A DNA stretch of 64,000 bases from Jaltomata sinuosa (Eukaryota; Streptophyta; Magnoliopsida; Solanales; Solanaceae): assembly GCA_003996215.1 (NCBI GenBank), contig QJPP01001696.1, positions 1 through 64,000 on the forward strand, read 5' to 3'. Shown here piece after piece: positions 23,502 through 36,084 of the stretch. Numbering within the stretch: position 1 is the first letter of the stretch; each line of letters opens with the position of its first letter. A program made the position numbers and the translations under genes. The notes below the pieces were generated by a model. That model saw only the letters and a list, made by a program, of their open reading frames with translations, was not told where the DNA came from and ran no database searches.

Positions 23502-24590
23502 GAGAATTTCCTAGCAATTGTTGTAATCTGCTGCAACAAGTAAGTTAGTTACTGAGAATTTTGTAGCAATTGCTGTAATCTGTTACATTAAGTAAGTTAG
23601 TTGCTGAGATTTTCAAACAAGTTTCTAAGTAAATTGATTATTAATTAATTGGGTTAATCATATTCTATGATAAATAGGGTAATGTTAATTTAATTTAAGA
23701 TTAAAAGCTAGATTTAGTAGTGATTTTATACAATGAGATAGTAATTTAAAAAATAATAGATGATCGGTCTAGTAATTGCACATGTAGTCAATCTTAATTG
23801 AGTAAATTGATCATTAATTAATTAAATTGATCATATTTGATAATAAATCTGATGATATTAGTCTAATTGAAAACTAAAAGCTAGATTTGATAGTGATCTT
23901 AATTGAATCTGTTGTAGCAAGTAGGTTAGTTGCTGAAAATTTCCTAGCAATTGCTGTAATTTGCTGCAGCAAGTAAGTTAGTTGTTGAGAATTTTTTATA
24001 AGTACGCAAACTAAATTGATCTTTTATCCTAAAATAGCCGCCCTCTGTTTTTCACCACAATTGTGCATGTAAGTGATGACAATATCTTTCAACTCATAAG
24101 TTAATGCATAATAATTAATGATTTTATTCGCAAAATCATCATTCACGATATTTTGATGCACAATCATTATTATCGTCTTGATCATTTTTTTATTTTTTAA
24201 TGCCAAATAATGATTATTCAACTTAAATCATTCATCATAGCAATCAACCCCTAATATTATTTTGTCTCATACTAATGATGTTGAAGGTACCTAAAGATAT
24301 TAATTTAAAATAAAAATTAAATTATTACAAAAGAGAAATATATTCAATAGTTGCATCTATTTTAGCAGTTGCTGCAATTGATGAAGTAGTTTCTGAATAA
24401 ATTTTTCTACAATTATTACATATTTTTCAGTGATTGCTGTATCTCTTTAAGTAACTGGTGCATCAGTTGCTGAAATCGCTGCAGAAGGTGCTAAAACAGT
24501 TGCAGCAATATAAAACCCAGATGAATAATACACATAAAATTACATTATTCAATCATCAAAATGATCGAAAATCACCTCTCAAATAATTTT
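23502..24590. other. AT-rich flank with repeated GCAATTGCTG words, no gene
   Basis: Non-coding. Blocks such as TAGCAATTGCTGTAAT, CTGCAACAAGTAAGTTAG and GTTGCTGAGAATTTT recur at about 53-bp spacing near 23502-23600 and again near 23920-23990 and 24350-24510. GCAATTGC is self-complementary. It is duplicated at 31443-32530. Origin unknown. Confidence 0.5.
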
Positions 24591-24732
24591 CAGTGTTACA
24601 CGAACAAAATTTAATCTAAAATGAAAAAAATATTTTTTTTCTCAAATTCTTGAAAGAAAAAGCTCTCAAGAATCAATAGAAAAAACATCAATAAAAACAA
24701 CAGCAGCAACACCAAAAAGAGATCAACAAAAC

Positions 24733-24810
24733 AGAGAAGAAGAAGAAGAAGGAGGAGGAGGAGGAGGAGGAGGAGGAGGAAGAAGAGGAGGCAGAAGAAG
24801 AAGAAGAAAA
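24733..24810 (+). repeat. GGA/GAA purine microsatellite
   Basis: About 75 bases of pure purine made of GAA and GGA triplets. Copies are at 26161-26240 and 32676-32745 with different repeat numbers. The leucine-rich open frame on the opposite strand at 32560-32751 is a by-product. Confidence 0.9.
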
Positions 24811-25333
24811 AACAAGCGGCTATTTTTTTTCTTTTTAGAATTGGGTCAAAGTATAAATAAAAAAACTTGGGGACTTATTCAAAAGATGGTTAATTATCAT
24901 TAAAGGCTAATAATAAACTTTTCACCTACACTTTATTTTTAAGACTTGTTTCACTCTTTTTAAATTTCAACACTTTTTTGTGACCCTTAATTCAAAATCC
25001 CAGGTTTCTGAAATTATCCTTAAAAATATTGATATATGATTTTTGCCGAATCACTTCCTTGACTAAAAGTTTAAGCTTGCAAGTGTTAATTGCGGCATAT
25101 ATCAATTTGTCCAGGTTCTATTCGTATTGAGATAAGAAAATTCCACTACTAAGAATTAGTGACATAAGGTGAGTGATTTGCTAAATCATGTATTATACTA
25201 GCAATTTTGATCCCATCAAATCTAAAAGCGCATATACTTTTTCAAAATTTTTAGTAGACGACAATTGGTAAACATTGGAGTAAAATAGAGTGAATTCCAG
25301 TTTTTGGTTCCATCAGCCACCATTGCATTATAT

Positions 25334-25736
25334 TGTTGGGTTCGAAATTGAGAGGGCTTCATGCAGAAGCTAATAATTATAAATCTTCAATGATAAGTCA
25401 AACGATAAAGAAAAATATACTAAAGACGCATAATACTTTGATATGATTTGGCCAATTGACCTACATATAAAAAATAATATAAAACTATCCAGAGAAAATC
25501 TCTCCCTAAACAAAACTCTTTAATGACTAAATTATGGATGCTATTGTGTTATGTTTGAGAAGAAAAGATCTCCTATTTATAGAAGTCCAAAACTTCTCCT
25601 CCAAGAAAGAATTAACTAAATATGAAAGAGTTCTTTTCCGATAAGAAAATCTTTTCCACCAAGAAAACCTTTTCGAAGTAAAACACAATTATGACATAAT
25701 TTAGATAAAATAGGAAATTTAGGACAAACTCTAACA
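25334..25736 (-). repeat. Solo Ty1/copia-type LTR (403 bp), unit 1
   Basis: The minus strand starts TGTTAGAGTTTGTCC and ends GAACCCAACA, the TGTTAG...CCAACA form typical of plant copia LTRs. A TATA box, TATAAATA, is at 25581-25574 on the minus strand. Flanks are TATAT and AATAT, an imperfect 5-bp target duplication. No internal region adjoins. Confidence 0.72.
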
Positions 25737-26763
25737 AATATTGTGTAAGAGTTTATGATGTTTAACCATTATTCCACATGAATCGAAAAAAAATTCCAAA
25801 CTCGAGTGGCCAAATCACCTTGTAAGACCAGATGCTAGATATGAACACAACAACAACAAGTGAAAGGTCCATGAATACCAAACTTCATGATTGCATCATC
25901 AATAAAGATTTTACTTTCAAGCATCCTCATCATTAAAAATGAGACCTTAGAAGAAAGCTTCCCGTGCTAGAATTTTTTTTTAGTGAGGGTAGTAATTTTG
26001 TGACCTCTCAAAATATTCAGTGTTACACGAACAAAATTTAATCTAAAATGAAAAAAATATTTTTTTTCTCAAATTCTTGAAAGAAAAAGTTCTCAAGAAT
26101 CAATAGAAAAAACATCAATAAAAACAACAGCAACAACACCAAAAAGAGATCAACAAAACAGGAAAGAAGAAGAAGAAGAAGGAGGAGGAGGAGGAGGAGG
26201 AGGAGGAGGAGGAAGAGGAGGCAGAAGAAGAAGAAGAAAAAACAAGCGGCTATTTTTTTTCTTTTTAGAATTGGGTCAAAGTATAAATAAAAAAACTTGG
26301 GGACTTATCCAAAAGATGGTCAATTATCATTAAAGGCTAATAATAAACTTTTCACCTACACTTTATTTTTAAGACTTGTTTCACTCTTTTTAAATTTCAA
26401 CACTTTTTTGTGACCCTTAATTCAAAATTCCAGGTTTCTGAAATTATCCTTAAAAATATTGATATATATTTTTTGCCAAATCACTTCCTTGACTAAAAGT
26501 TTAAGCTTGCAAGTGTTAATTGCAGCATATATCAATTTGTCCAGGTTCTGTTCGTATTGAGATAAGAAAATTCCACTACTAAGAATTAGTTACATAAGGT
26601 GAGTGATTTGCTAAATCATGTATTATACTAGCAATTTTGATCCCATCAAATCTAAAAGCGCATATACTTTTTCAAAATTTTTAGTAGACGACAATTGGTA
26701 AACATTGGAGTAAAATATAGTGAATTCCAGTTTTTGGTTCCATCAGCCACCATTGCATTATAT

Positions 26764-27166
26764 TGTTGGGTTCGAAATTGAGAGGGCTTCATGCAGAAGC
26801 TAATAATTATAAATCTTCAATGATAAGTCAAACGATAAAGAAAAATATACTAAAGACGCATAATACTTTGATATGATTTGGCCAATTGACCTACATATAA
26901 AAAATAATATAAAACTATCCAGAGAAAATCTCTCCCTAAACAAAACTCTTTAATGACTACATTGTGGATGCTATTGTGTTATGTTTGAGAAGAAAAGATC
27001 TCCTATTTATAGAAGTCCAAAACTTCTCCTCCAAGAAAGAATTAACTAAATATGAAAGAGTTCTTTTCCGATAAGAAAATCTTTTCCACCAAGAAAACCT
27101 TTTCGAAGTAAAACACAATTATGACATAATTTAGATAAAATAGGAAATTTAGGACAAACTCTAACA
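26764..27166 (-). repeat. Solo Ty1/copia-type LTR, unit 2 copy
   Basis: Same sequence as 25334-25736, carried along by the 1.43-kb tandem duplication rather than inserted independently, because all surrounding sequence is duplicated too. Confidence 0.75.
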
Positions 27167-27447
27167 AATATTGTGTAAGAGTTTATGATGTTTAACCATT
27201 ATTCCACATGAATCGAAAAAAAATTCCAAACTCGAGTGGCCAAATCACCTTGTAAGACCAGATGCTAGATATGAACACAACAACAACAAGTGAAAGGTCC
27301 ATGAATATCAAACTTCATGATTGCATCATCAATAAAGATTTTACTTTCAAGCATCCTCATCATTAAAAATGAGACCTTAAAAGAAAGCTTCCCGTGCTAG
27401 AATTTTTTTTTAGTGAGGGTAGTAATTTTATGACCTCTCAAAATATT

Positions 27448-27862
27448 CCAAGATGAATTACAATTGAAATTCTCAGATATCAGTATCCTTGTCATTTTTA
27501 TTAGCGTTGAGATTGATGATATATTGAATAATATGGATAGGGAGTAATTGTTTCAGTTTTATCACACCCATCTATCAAGATAATATAGATTTGAGACTTT
27601 GTCCTTTCTAGATCTAGGACAATGATCAACTAGATTGGCTAGAGTATCTAGACCAGTCCAGTTAGCCTACCTAAAAGAGATGTCCCCGCCAACTTTCTAC
27701 ACAATGTAGTTCTCAATGTTATCCTTCATGTCCAATATCCTTCTCTAGCAATGAGATTGAAGATAGATATGATGAATCCTTTTGCAATATTTGGAGAGCA
27801 AAAAAGAGTTTCAATATTTTTTTGAGATCTAAAGTTTCACCAATGCTTTGCAAAAATCTTTG
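27448..27862. other. AT-rich sequence up to the duplication join
   Basis: No gene or repeat signature recognised. A short open frame on the minus strand (27719-27901) crosses the duplication join and is not credible as a gene. Confidence 0.4.
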
Positions 27863-30800
27863 ACTTCGGTCAAAATTCTTGGTAATCATGATTGGAATCA
27901 AATTCTAACAGTTCCATTAGCTCTGGAGCGTGGACTTTGGTCTGGGTAGCCCTTTGGTTAGGATCCGAAAGCTATTCAGCTTGAAATTCTCTCTCGTTCT
28001 GTGTTTTTAGGCCAGTTAGGCTTGTTGGGTTTACTTTGGTAAACATTTGAAGAAGATGGCCTCTGATGGAAATTCTGCCAGCACTATTAGCGCCGGTATA
28101 TCGAGTTTGGGTGAGGTAGTTAGTTGGTTGAGGTCTCGAGTGAGCCAGGGTTATTTCGGATGTTCAGTTGGCATTATCTAGTGTTGACTTGGGTCAACAT
28201 TCCTCCGAGACGATCTCGTATGGAAGTTTTGTCAATTTTGTTGAGTATGCAATGTCTTATCCATTCTAATAGCATGTTTGGATTTTGAGTATCGGGTTAT
28301 GATTGTGCCTGGAACACCCCGTAGAAGTTTTGGCTGTTGCTGGTTTTCTGTTGCAGACAGGCCTTTAGCGTGATAGCGCCCGGGAAGTGCAATTGCGCTA
28401 GCCTGTGATTTTTCCCTTCAACGCAATCGCACTAGAATAGCGTGATTGCGCTAGTCTGTGATCCTCCCTTCAGCGCAATTTTGCTCCTTTAGCGCGATAG
28501 CGCTGGCCTGCGCCCAGGCCTATAAAATTCTCTTTCTTTATTTTTTCAGCCATTCTATTAATGTCTCTCCTCTCTAAAAACTATTTCTCTCGCTAGAATC
28601 TGCTCTAAATTGATATAAGCTTTGGGAAATTCTTCAATATATCGATTAGTCTTGCTCCCTCTTTGATTTGGTAAGATTTCTTCTTCCCCAAAGGCTTCTT
28701 CCCCATGATTTAACCTCCATGGTTGTGTTTCTCAAGCTTGGGGAATTTTCCTTGTAGAAGCTGCTCGTTTTTGGTTTCATGCTCGTGGGTTCAGAGAATT
28801 CACTTCCTTGGTGTGTTCGATCTCTTCAGGGTAAATAGTTCTTGGTTTAAATTCCTGTTCTATTCTTGAAAATCCTTCTTTAATTCAACTATTGAGCAGG
28901 CTGTTTTGAGCCATTTTTCATGGCCAAATTTCGCTCAATTGTGGAGCATGTTCTTTCTGTTTTGTTGTGGTCATCGTGCTTCTTTCCATTTTTTATTTCA
29001 GGTTGTGGGGCTCGTGAGCCCACTTTTCACCCGAATTTCGACCCGGCTATAATTATAGCAATATGGGTATTGTTGGTCTTATTTTTATGCATAGAATATT
29101 GCATTGATAGTGTTTCCATAAATTGGAGCTTCTCGGAGCAGTTCGAGCTTGGAAAATGTCGTTCCCGTAGCTAATTGTCGGACGACAAGTAGGTTATGGT
29201 TTTCCCCTACCTAGACTCTGCGTATATAGGCTATAACTGCATTAATTAGCATCCTTGGGTTAGTTTTCTAGGTTGGTACCCTCAGACTTTGTCTACCTCT
29301 TTTGTCCATTTATTTCATGCGTTGTTTGTAGTATTTATGGTAATATTGTACCTTTTACCCTTGTGGCCTTGTGTGTCCTTGTATATGCCTCTGGACCATA
29401 GATGGTTGGATATTTGGGAATGTCCACAAGTCCCAAACATCGTGATCTTACTTTAGGCTAGATATCTGTGTTGTAGAACCGATTATTCATGTGCATGATT
29501 GATAGGAATGTTTGTTAGCCATTTTGGGATAATCTATTGTTTGCAAGCATATCATTCATGCAAAGGATTTTCTGCATGTTTTACTATTGATTTGGCTTTG
29601 GGCCACTATAAATGATTTTCTAAACCTTGCATGGCTGTGAGGGCTTGTTTTTGGTAAAATGATTATGAAAGGGTTTTGGTACTGACTTTTATGAAACCTC
29701 TTGAAGTAGAGGGGAGTGATGATTTTATCACTGGTTTTCATACTGATACTAGGCTCGACTATACCGTAGTGCTAGATATGGTTTTTTATGTATTTAGACC
29801 CAGATACTTATCGGGCACCCTAATTAGGGATTTTGCGACTTGATTACTGATTTAGACCCAGATATACTCTAGGCATCCTTTATAAGGATTATTGAGATTT
29901 GGCTACTGTTTTAGATCCAGTTTGATTCCGGTCATATACTATGAGGTTCTGATTTATTGAGATTCTGGGTTTTAGTGTGTGGTCTACGAGTAGACCTCCA
30001 TAGACCCTGTTGATCCTGGGCCAATGGCTACAGGGAGACGAGTGTGCCAAGAGGAGGGGTATACTGTGCCGTTGAGGTATACGGGCCGTGTCCTATAGAT
30101 CGTAACTGTTGGGCCTATCAGTGCCGAAGAAGGTACATACAGGGTTACTATCACACTGGATTCATCACATCATCATCATCATGCATATTGTACTTCGATT
30201 CCACCCTTGTTTGCTGTGTGCTCATTGTACACTCAAGTTGTATGGGTGACCAGAGGGTTTTTTTTCACTTGATTGCGTTCCTCGGTTGTATGGGAGGCCA
30301 TTGGAACTGTAGGTAGATATTACTGCTTACCTCATGTTATAGAGCTTGTATGGCCTTCGGTACTTGGTGATTTAGCGGATTCTAGACTGTTGAGGCTCTG
30401 ACTGTTGGATATTTTAATTGTTGATGGATTAGTGGTTCCCTTATTAATTTGAGGCACTGCTTATGTGGCCTTCAGGGAGGTTGTGAGCTAGGGAGTACTA
30501 TCCTTTTTCTTGTGGTTCTGAGTAATGGCTTTTGGTACTTTGTGGCGTAGTTTATTCCACCTTAGGTTTGAAATTGGGAGGTGGTTATCTGTTCCTCTTA
30601 TCTTGAATGGTGTTTTAGCATGATTCTATTCGTATATTGCTTTTTACTTGAATATGTTGGCTTGCTTTCCTTCTTTCCCTTTTTACTTGAGGTTACTGGT
30701 AGACCGCCATGTTTCTAAACTCTCTCTCTTTATATATACTGTTGTTGCAAGGATTTTAGGTGCATTCTTCTTTCTTTCACCTGTGTTTTTGTGATATTAT

Positions 30801-31442
30801 ATTTTCTATGCTAGCATTTTACGCTTATAACTCTTGGTTGAATATTCTCCGTGCTAGTTTCCATGTGTTGTTCTCTATTGCTTCAGTGACTACTTCTTTG
30901 TTATATGCTATATTACAGTTTTTATAGCTTATATGCGCTCAGTCGGCCGATGATGCCTACTGAGTACCCGTTGCTTAGCAATTGGTGCTCATAATATATT
31001 TCTGTATCTTTTTGGTGCAAATATTAGTATGAGCTTTCTCTGTTGATCGCGTGGAGACTCATGTAACTTTTGGATATTTGAGACTAGGGTGAGCGCCTAT
31101 CGATCGGGGCTTGACCACATCACATATTTTGACATTGTTACTCTTTATATATTCAGAGATAGATATACTTATTATTCTTTTACTTCTAGCACTTGTATTC
31201 TATTAGAAGCTCTTGTACTATCAATACCAAGTCTTGTTGTTGGTGTAATCTCCTTATATTTATATATTCAGGTTATTTTCTTCTGCATTGCCTTTATCTT
31301 TATATTCTGCTTCGCTGATTTCTTCTTAATGTGCGTATTAGTTAGGTAGTAGCCCATTACTAACTGTTCTGGGCTACGAGAATTGGTTCGCCTACTGGGG
31401 GATTATAGGTGTCATCATGACCTGAGAAATTAAGTCGTGACA
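27863..31442 (+). repeat. LTR B, second copy, 5' truncated
   Basis: Begins at a point equal to base 177 of LTR B and ends GTCGTGACA at 31442. The GC-word array (28365-28515) and TATAAAA (28521-28527) are kept. It is followed by the same flank as the first copy, so it was produced by segmental duplication, not by a second insertion. The 84-codon open frame at 28920-29174 lies in LTR sequence with no recognised domain. Confidence 0.82.
28365..28527 (+). promoter_or_regulatory. GC-word array and TATA box, second LTR B copy
   Basis: AGCGCGATAGCGCTGG and related words end just before TATAAAA at 28521. Individual words differ from the first copy by single changes, several at CG sites. Confidence 0.55.
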
Positions 31443-33083
31443 GAGAATTTCCTAGCAATTGTTATAATCTGCTGCAGCAAGTAAGTTAGTTGCTGAGAAT
31501 TTTGTAGCAATTGCTGCAATCTGTTACATTAAGTAAGTTAGTTGCTGAGATTTTCAAACAAGTTGCTAAGTAAATTGATTATTAATTAATTAGGTCTATC
31601 ATATTCTATGATAAATATGGTGATGTTAATTTAATTTAAAAATAAAAGCTAGATTTAGTAGTGATTTTATACAATGAGATAGTAATTTTAAAAATAATAG
31701 ACGATCGATCTAGTAATTGCACATGTAGTCAATCTTAATTGAGTAAATTGATCATTAATTGATTAAAGTAATCATATTTGATAATAAATCGGATGATATT
31801 AGTCTAATTGAAGACTAAAAGCTAGATTTGGTAGTGGTCTTAATTGAATCTGTTGTAGCAAGTAGGTTAGTTGCTGAAAATTTCCTAGCAATTGCTGTAA
31901 TTTGCTGCAACAAGTAAGTTAGTTGCTGAGAATTTTCTATAAGTAAGCAAACTAAATTGACCTTTTATCCTAAAATGAGCCGTCCTCTGTTTTTCACCAC
32001 AATTGTTCATATAAGTGATGACAATATCTTTTAACTCATAAGTTAATTCATAATAAGTAATGATTTTATTCGCAAAATCATCACACACGATATTTTGATG
32101 CACAATCATTATTATCGTCTTGATCATTTTTTTTATTTTTTCAACGCCAAATAATGATTATTGAACTCAAATCCTTCATCATAGAAATTAACCCCTAATA
32201 TTACTTTGTCTCATACTAATGATGTTGAAGGTACCTAAAGATATTAATTTAAAATAAAAAATAAATTATTACAAAAGAGAAATATATTCAATAGTTGCAT
32301 CTATTTTAGCAGTTGCTGCAATTGATGAAGTAGTTGCTGAATAAATCTTTCTACAATTATTACATATTTTTCAGCGATTACTGCATCTCTTTAAGCAACT
32401 GGTGCATCAGTTGCTGAAATCGCTGCAGAAGGTGTTGAAACAGCTGCAACAATATAAAACCCAGATGAATAATACACACAAAATTACATTATTCACTCAT
32501 CAAAATGATCGAAAATCACCTCTCAAATAATTTTCAGTGTTACACGAACAAAATTTAATCTAAAATAAAAAAATATTTTTTTCCCTTAAATTCTTAAAGA
32601 AAAAGCTCTCAAGAAACAATAGAAAAAACATCAATAAGAATAACAACAACAACACCAAAAAAAGATCAACAAAATAGAGAAGAAGAAGAAGGAGGAGGAG
32701 GAGGAGGAGGGGAGGAGGAGGAGGAGACAGAAGAAGAAGAAGAAAAAACAAGCGGCTATTTTTTTTCTTTTTAGAATTGGGTCAAAGTATAAATAAAAAA
32801 ACTTGAGAACTTATTCAAAACATGGTCAATTATCATTAAAGGCTAATAATAAACTTGTCACCTACACTTTATTTTTAAGACTTGTTTCACTCTTTTTAAA
32901 TTTCAACACTTTTTTTGACCCTTAATTCAAAAACCCAGGTCTCTGAAATTATCTTTAAAAAGATTGATATATGATTTTTGCCAAATCACTTCCTTGACTA
33001 AAAGTTTAAGCTTGCAAGTGTTAATTGCAGCATATATCAATTTGTCCAAGTTCTGTTCGTGTTGAGATAAGAAAATTCCACTA
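31443..33083. other. Second copy of the AT-rich flank
   Basis: Matches 23502-25148 throughout, including the GCAATTGCTG words and purine repeat (32676-32745). It stops abruptly at 33083 within what would be the 1.43-kb unit. No gene. Confidence 0.7.
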
Positions 33084-34634
33084 TATAGATATATGATGTG
33101 TGGAAGATAAATTTTTGGGAATATCTTGAGGCTATATTTGATTACCAAAAGAAAATCAATTATCTACGTCTAGTTATTCAATTCCGAGTTCGAGTTTGAT
33201 TTCGTTTTGGAGCTTTTTCAGAGAGGTTCAACCTTGTCATCGGACGATAGGTAAGTTACGGTCTAAACTCCCTAGACTTAGCATATATCGGATAAAATTA
33301 TACAAGATGACATCCTCGGGTTGGATTTTTAGGTTGGTACCACAAACTTTGACCGCTTTATTCATGCCTGCCTTTTGTTCCTCCGATGCTTGTAGTACTT
33401 GCTGATACATTTTATTTACCCTTGTGGTCCTGTGAGGCCTTGTTGACTCTGGAATATAGAATGTGGGTTATTGGGAATGTCTGCAAGTCCCCGACATAGA
33501 AATATCCTTCTAGGCTGGTTATGTTTGCTGAGTAGTTGTGGGCCTGTGCAGGGCCGATAGGTTGATTGTGAGCTGCTGGGCGGCTATTTGTGTTGATCAT
33601 TCATTTGCATGTATATAAAGATAATTTATCCATGTTTTACTATGATTTTTGGCTTCGGGCCTACTGGAATTATTTTCTAAACTTTGCATGGACTCGGGGA
33701 GGCCCATTTTCGATAGGAAATGAACTGAAAATGGATTGATTTAACTTATGAATCTTCTTGGGGTAAAAGAACGATAAATTATGATTTCTATCACCAGTTT
33801 TACTATTAACACTAGAATCGGCAGGGCCGGGGTACTAGTTGAGTTTCTTACTAAACCAAGATGATTTTAGTCTCGGTCGGACTGAGCACCTGAGATAATT
33901 TTCTACTGTTTAGACCCAGTTATGCACGGGCACCCTTGTAGAGGTTTTTGAGGCATTTTCTACTACTTTAGTCCTGGACAGGGTCTGGTCATGCATATTC
34001 GAGACTGGGTCTCTATCTTGAACCCAGACTTGCTTCCGGATGACATGTCTTGATACAGAGTTTTAGTATGGGGTTCGAGACCTCCATGGACCTTGCCATC
34101 CGGGCCTGGGGCTTTGGGCTGCTTGTGATAGAGGGAGGGTATATGGTGGAGTAGACGTATACGGGTAGTGTCCTTCCATGGAACCTACTTACTGGGCCCG
34201 ATCGACATCGAAGGGGGTACATACAGAGATACCATTTCACTTGAGATCTTCATGCATCATATCATTCATTGTTTGAGGCTCCACCCTTGTTTGCTATTTG
34301 TTGATTGTACGCTTCGGTAGTATGGTATGCCGGAGGGTTTGTTTTCACTTGTTTGTGTTCCTCGGTGCTATGGGCGGCCGAGGGAGTGTAGGTAGACTCC
34401 TGTTATTTACTTACGGAATTGTTCCGTGTTACGGTTAAGTATGAAATTGGTTACTGCTAGGCTATTAGTTTCTGGATTTGAGATTGATATGATTAGTTGA
34501 GTTTGATTCCTGTCTCCGAGCATGCCTATAATTACTCTTCCCCTCTTCCTCTTACACTTGAGGTTACCGGTATACCGTCCATTTCGTAAACTTATTATAC
34601 ATATATTGTTATTGCAAGGATCCCAAGTGTATTG
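33084..34634 (+). repeat. Diverged B-like LTR fragment left of the N element
   Basis: Shares with LTR B the order GAGGTTCAACCTTGTCATCGGACGA-type block, CCTTGTGGTCCTGTG, TGACCTCCATGGACC-type block and GAGGTTACCGGTATACCG, but is much more diverged than the two B copies are from each other. It lacks both LTR ends. Cut by the N element at 34635. Confidence 0.6.
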
Positions 34635-35955
34635 TGATGTGACGCCAAATTACGTCACTTTCGACTCCTTTTTACTAAGAACAATCGTACGTTTTCAAGC
34701 AACCATTGTTGTTTTTGATGTTTTTATGTTGTATTTGTAGGAAATGGAAGCAAACACGGAAACGGAAGAAAATACGCGAAAAACAACATTCTGCCTAAGA
34801 GTGACGGCCTGAGTGACGGCCCGTCACAAGGCTGACGGTCCGTCACTGGGACCGTCAACTTAAGGCAGTGTTGCTGCCTAGCAGTGACGGCCCAGACGAC
34901 GGTCCGTCACTGCCCTGACGGTCCGTCAAGCCTGGCCGTCACGCTAAGGCAGTAGCACTGGTCGGCGACCCGCGTTTTGGGGATTCCTAGCCCGTTTTGG
35001 AATTGGTTTCTACTACTCCTATAAATACCCTATGTTAGGTTTAGGTTAATGATTATTCACCCATTAGTTTAAACACGTTTTTAGTTAGTTTTTGGGAGCA
35101 AGAACACGTTTCTTGAATTAACATTCGTGTTCTTGATTCGTTCTTGAGTTCTTGGTTTCTTTTGTCCTTGGATACTTGAAGATTGTCCTCAATATATTGC
35201 AAGGATCTCGTTTCTTTATTATTTTATGAACATGACTTTCTTCTTTTCATCTTCAAGCATGAGTAACTAAAACTCCCGCAACTAGGGTTGTGGGAGCCAT
35301 GGCAAACGTAGCAATATAGATTCCGGGTAGCGTTGGGTTCGATATATGAATTGTCACGTTGTTAATCATACTTTATGTCACGTTTTCTAGTGGTTGCAAA
35401 CATTAGAACATGCCTAGGTTTAATTTGCTTGAGTAAAGAAGTTAAAACCGGGAAAACTTGATTAACGACAAGGATTCGAGACTACCAACTCTCGTCTTAA
35501 AGATTAATGCCGTAACTGGATTAGTCTACTTGATGTTAGGATTGAGAGCTAAAAAAGCACATCTTTTTGAGATCGAAAGAAGATAAAAGGAAATTTGTTT
35601 ATTTTGTCGAGAGACGTTTAGACGATACAATTGACGCAATCACATCGTGACAAGCATATAGAAAGAACCCTGTTAAGCCTAGAATCGATTGTTACAACGC
35701 CATGGTGAACACGTCCCTAGTTCGCATTCTCTCCTATTGATTATTCTCTTACATTATTATTGCTTTTGTTCACGATTTGTTCACAACACCCCCCTTTTTA
35801 TTTATCGGAAATAATTGATCACTAGTCATCTACTTCACTAAAGTCTTAATCTTCACCATATTCTCTGTGGGATTCGACCCCAACCTTGTTGGGTTCTTTA
35901 CTTGACTACGATCGCTTACGCCTCGTTAATTTGAGGTGTAGTTTGAGCGTTATCA
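34635..35955 (+). repeat. N 5' LTR (1321 bp)
   Basis: TGATGTGACGCC start and TTATCA end. TGACG/CGTCA array at 34798-34960 and TATAAATA at 35020-35027. About 97% like the 3' LTR by eye. Confidence 0.92.
34798..35027 (+). promoter_or_regulatory. TGACG/CGTCA array and TATA box of N 5' LTR
   Basis: The palindrome TGACGGTCCGTCA and half-sites recur across about 160 bp, ending about 60 bp before TATAAATA (35020-35027). In the matching 3' LTR segment (40236-40384) I count eleven TGACG or CGTCA half-sites in about 150 bp. Confidence 0.6.
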
Positions 35956-35960
35956 AAAAG

Positions 35961-35977
35961 TGGCGCCGTTGCCGGGG
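35961..35977 (+). other. Primer binding site, tRNA-Asp type (N, plus copy)
   Basis: TGGCGCCGTTGCCGGGG, perfect 17-nt complement of the tRNA-Asp 3' end, 5 nt after the LTR. Confidence 0.92.
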
Positions 35978-36039
35978 ATTACGGTTTTTGATTAAGTCTG
36001 GTGTGTCTAGTTGACTTTTAGTCATAATTTCCTGCTTTT

Positions 36040-36070
36040 ATTTTTTTTTGTTGTTTTTGTTTTTGAACAG
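36040..36070 (+). other. 3' splice-site-like tract before N gag
   Basis: A T-rich stretch ends TTTTGAACAG at 36070, 14 nt before the gag ATG at 36085. The same arrangement precedes gag in the minus copy (ends 5956). The partner donor is not identified. Confidence 0.4.
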
Positions 36071-36084
36071 GGTACAGGTTGTGC

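Larger units (their letters stand above)
24591..27447. repeat. 1.43-kb near-identical tandem duplication
   Basis: CAGTGTTACACG starts unit 1 at 24591 and unit 2 at 26018; unit 2 ends about 27447. Units look about 99% identical, with a 3-bp offset arising in the purine repeat. The flanks share CCTCTCAAA, consistent with unequal exchange at short homology. Each unit carries a GGA repeat and one solo copia-type LTR. It is much younger than the 7.94-kb duplication around it. Confidence 0.88.
19927..33083. repeat. Tandem segmental duplication, period about 7.94 kb
   Basis: 19927-25148 is repeated as 27863-33083: most of LTR B followed by the same AT-rich flank. Offsets measured at the start (7936), LTR end (7941) and right end (7935) agree. 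The first unit runs on to 27862; the second stops at 33083 where sequence diverges. The join at 27862/27863 shows ACTTC(A/G)GTCAAAA at both ends. The copies differ at perhaps 5-8% of sites by eye. Confidence 0.8.

Noticed and set aside
28920..29174. 84-codon frame with a hydrophobic, membrane-like stretch
   Set aside because: Inside LTR B; the first LTR copy has stops at the equivalent place, so it is not conserved as coding.
19751..31442. Two LTR B copies as ends of one large non-coding (LARD-type) element
   Set aside because: No primer site follows the first LTR, the second LTR is 5' truncated, and the same flank follows both, so segmental duplication fits better.
32560..32751. Leucine- and proline-rich minus-strand open frame
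   Set aside because: Complement of the GGA/GAA microsatellite.
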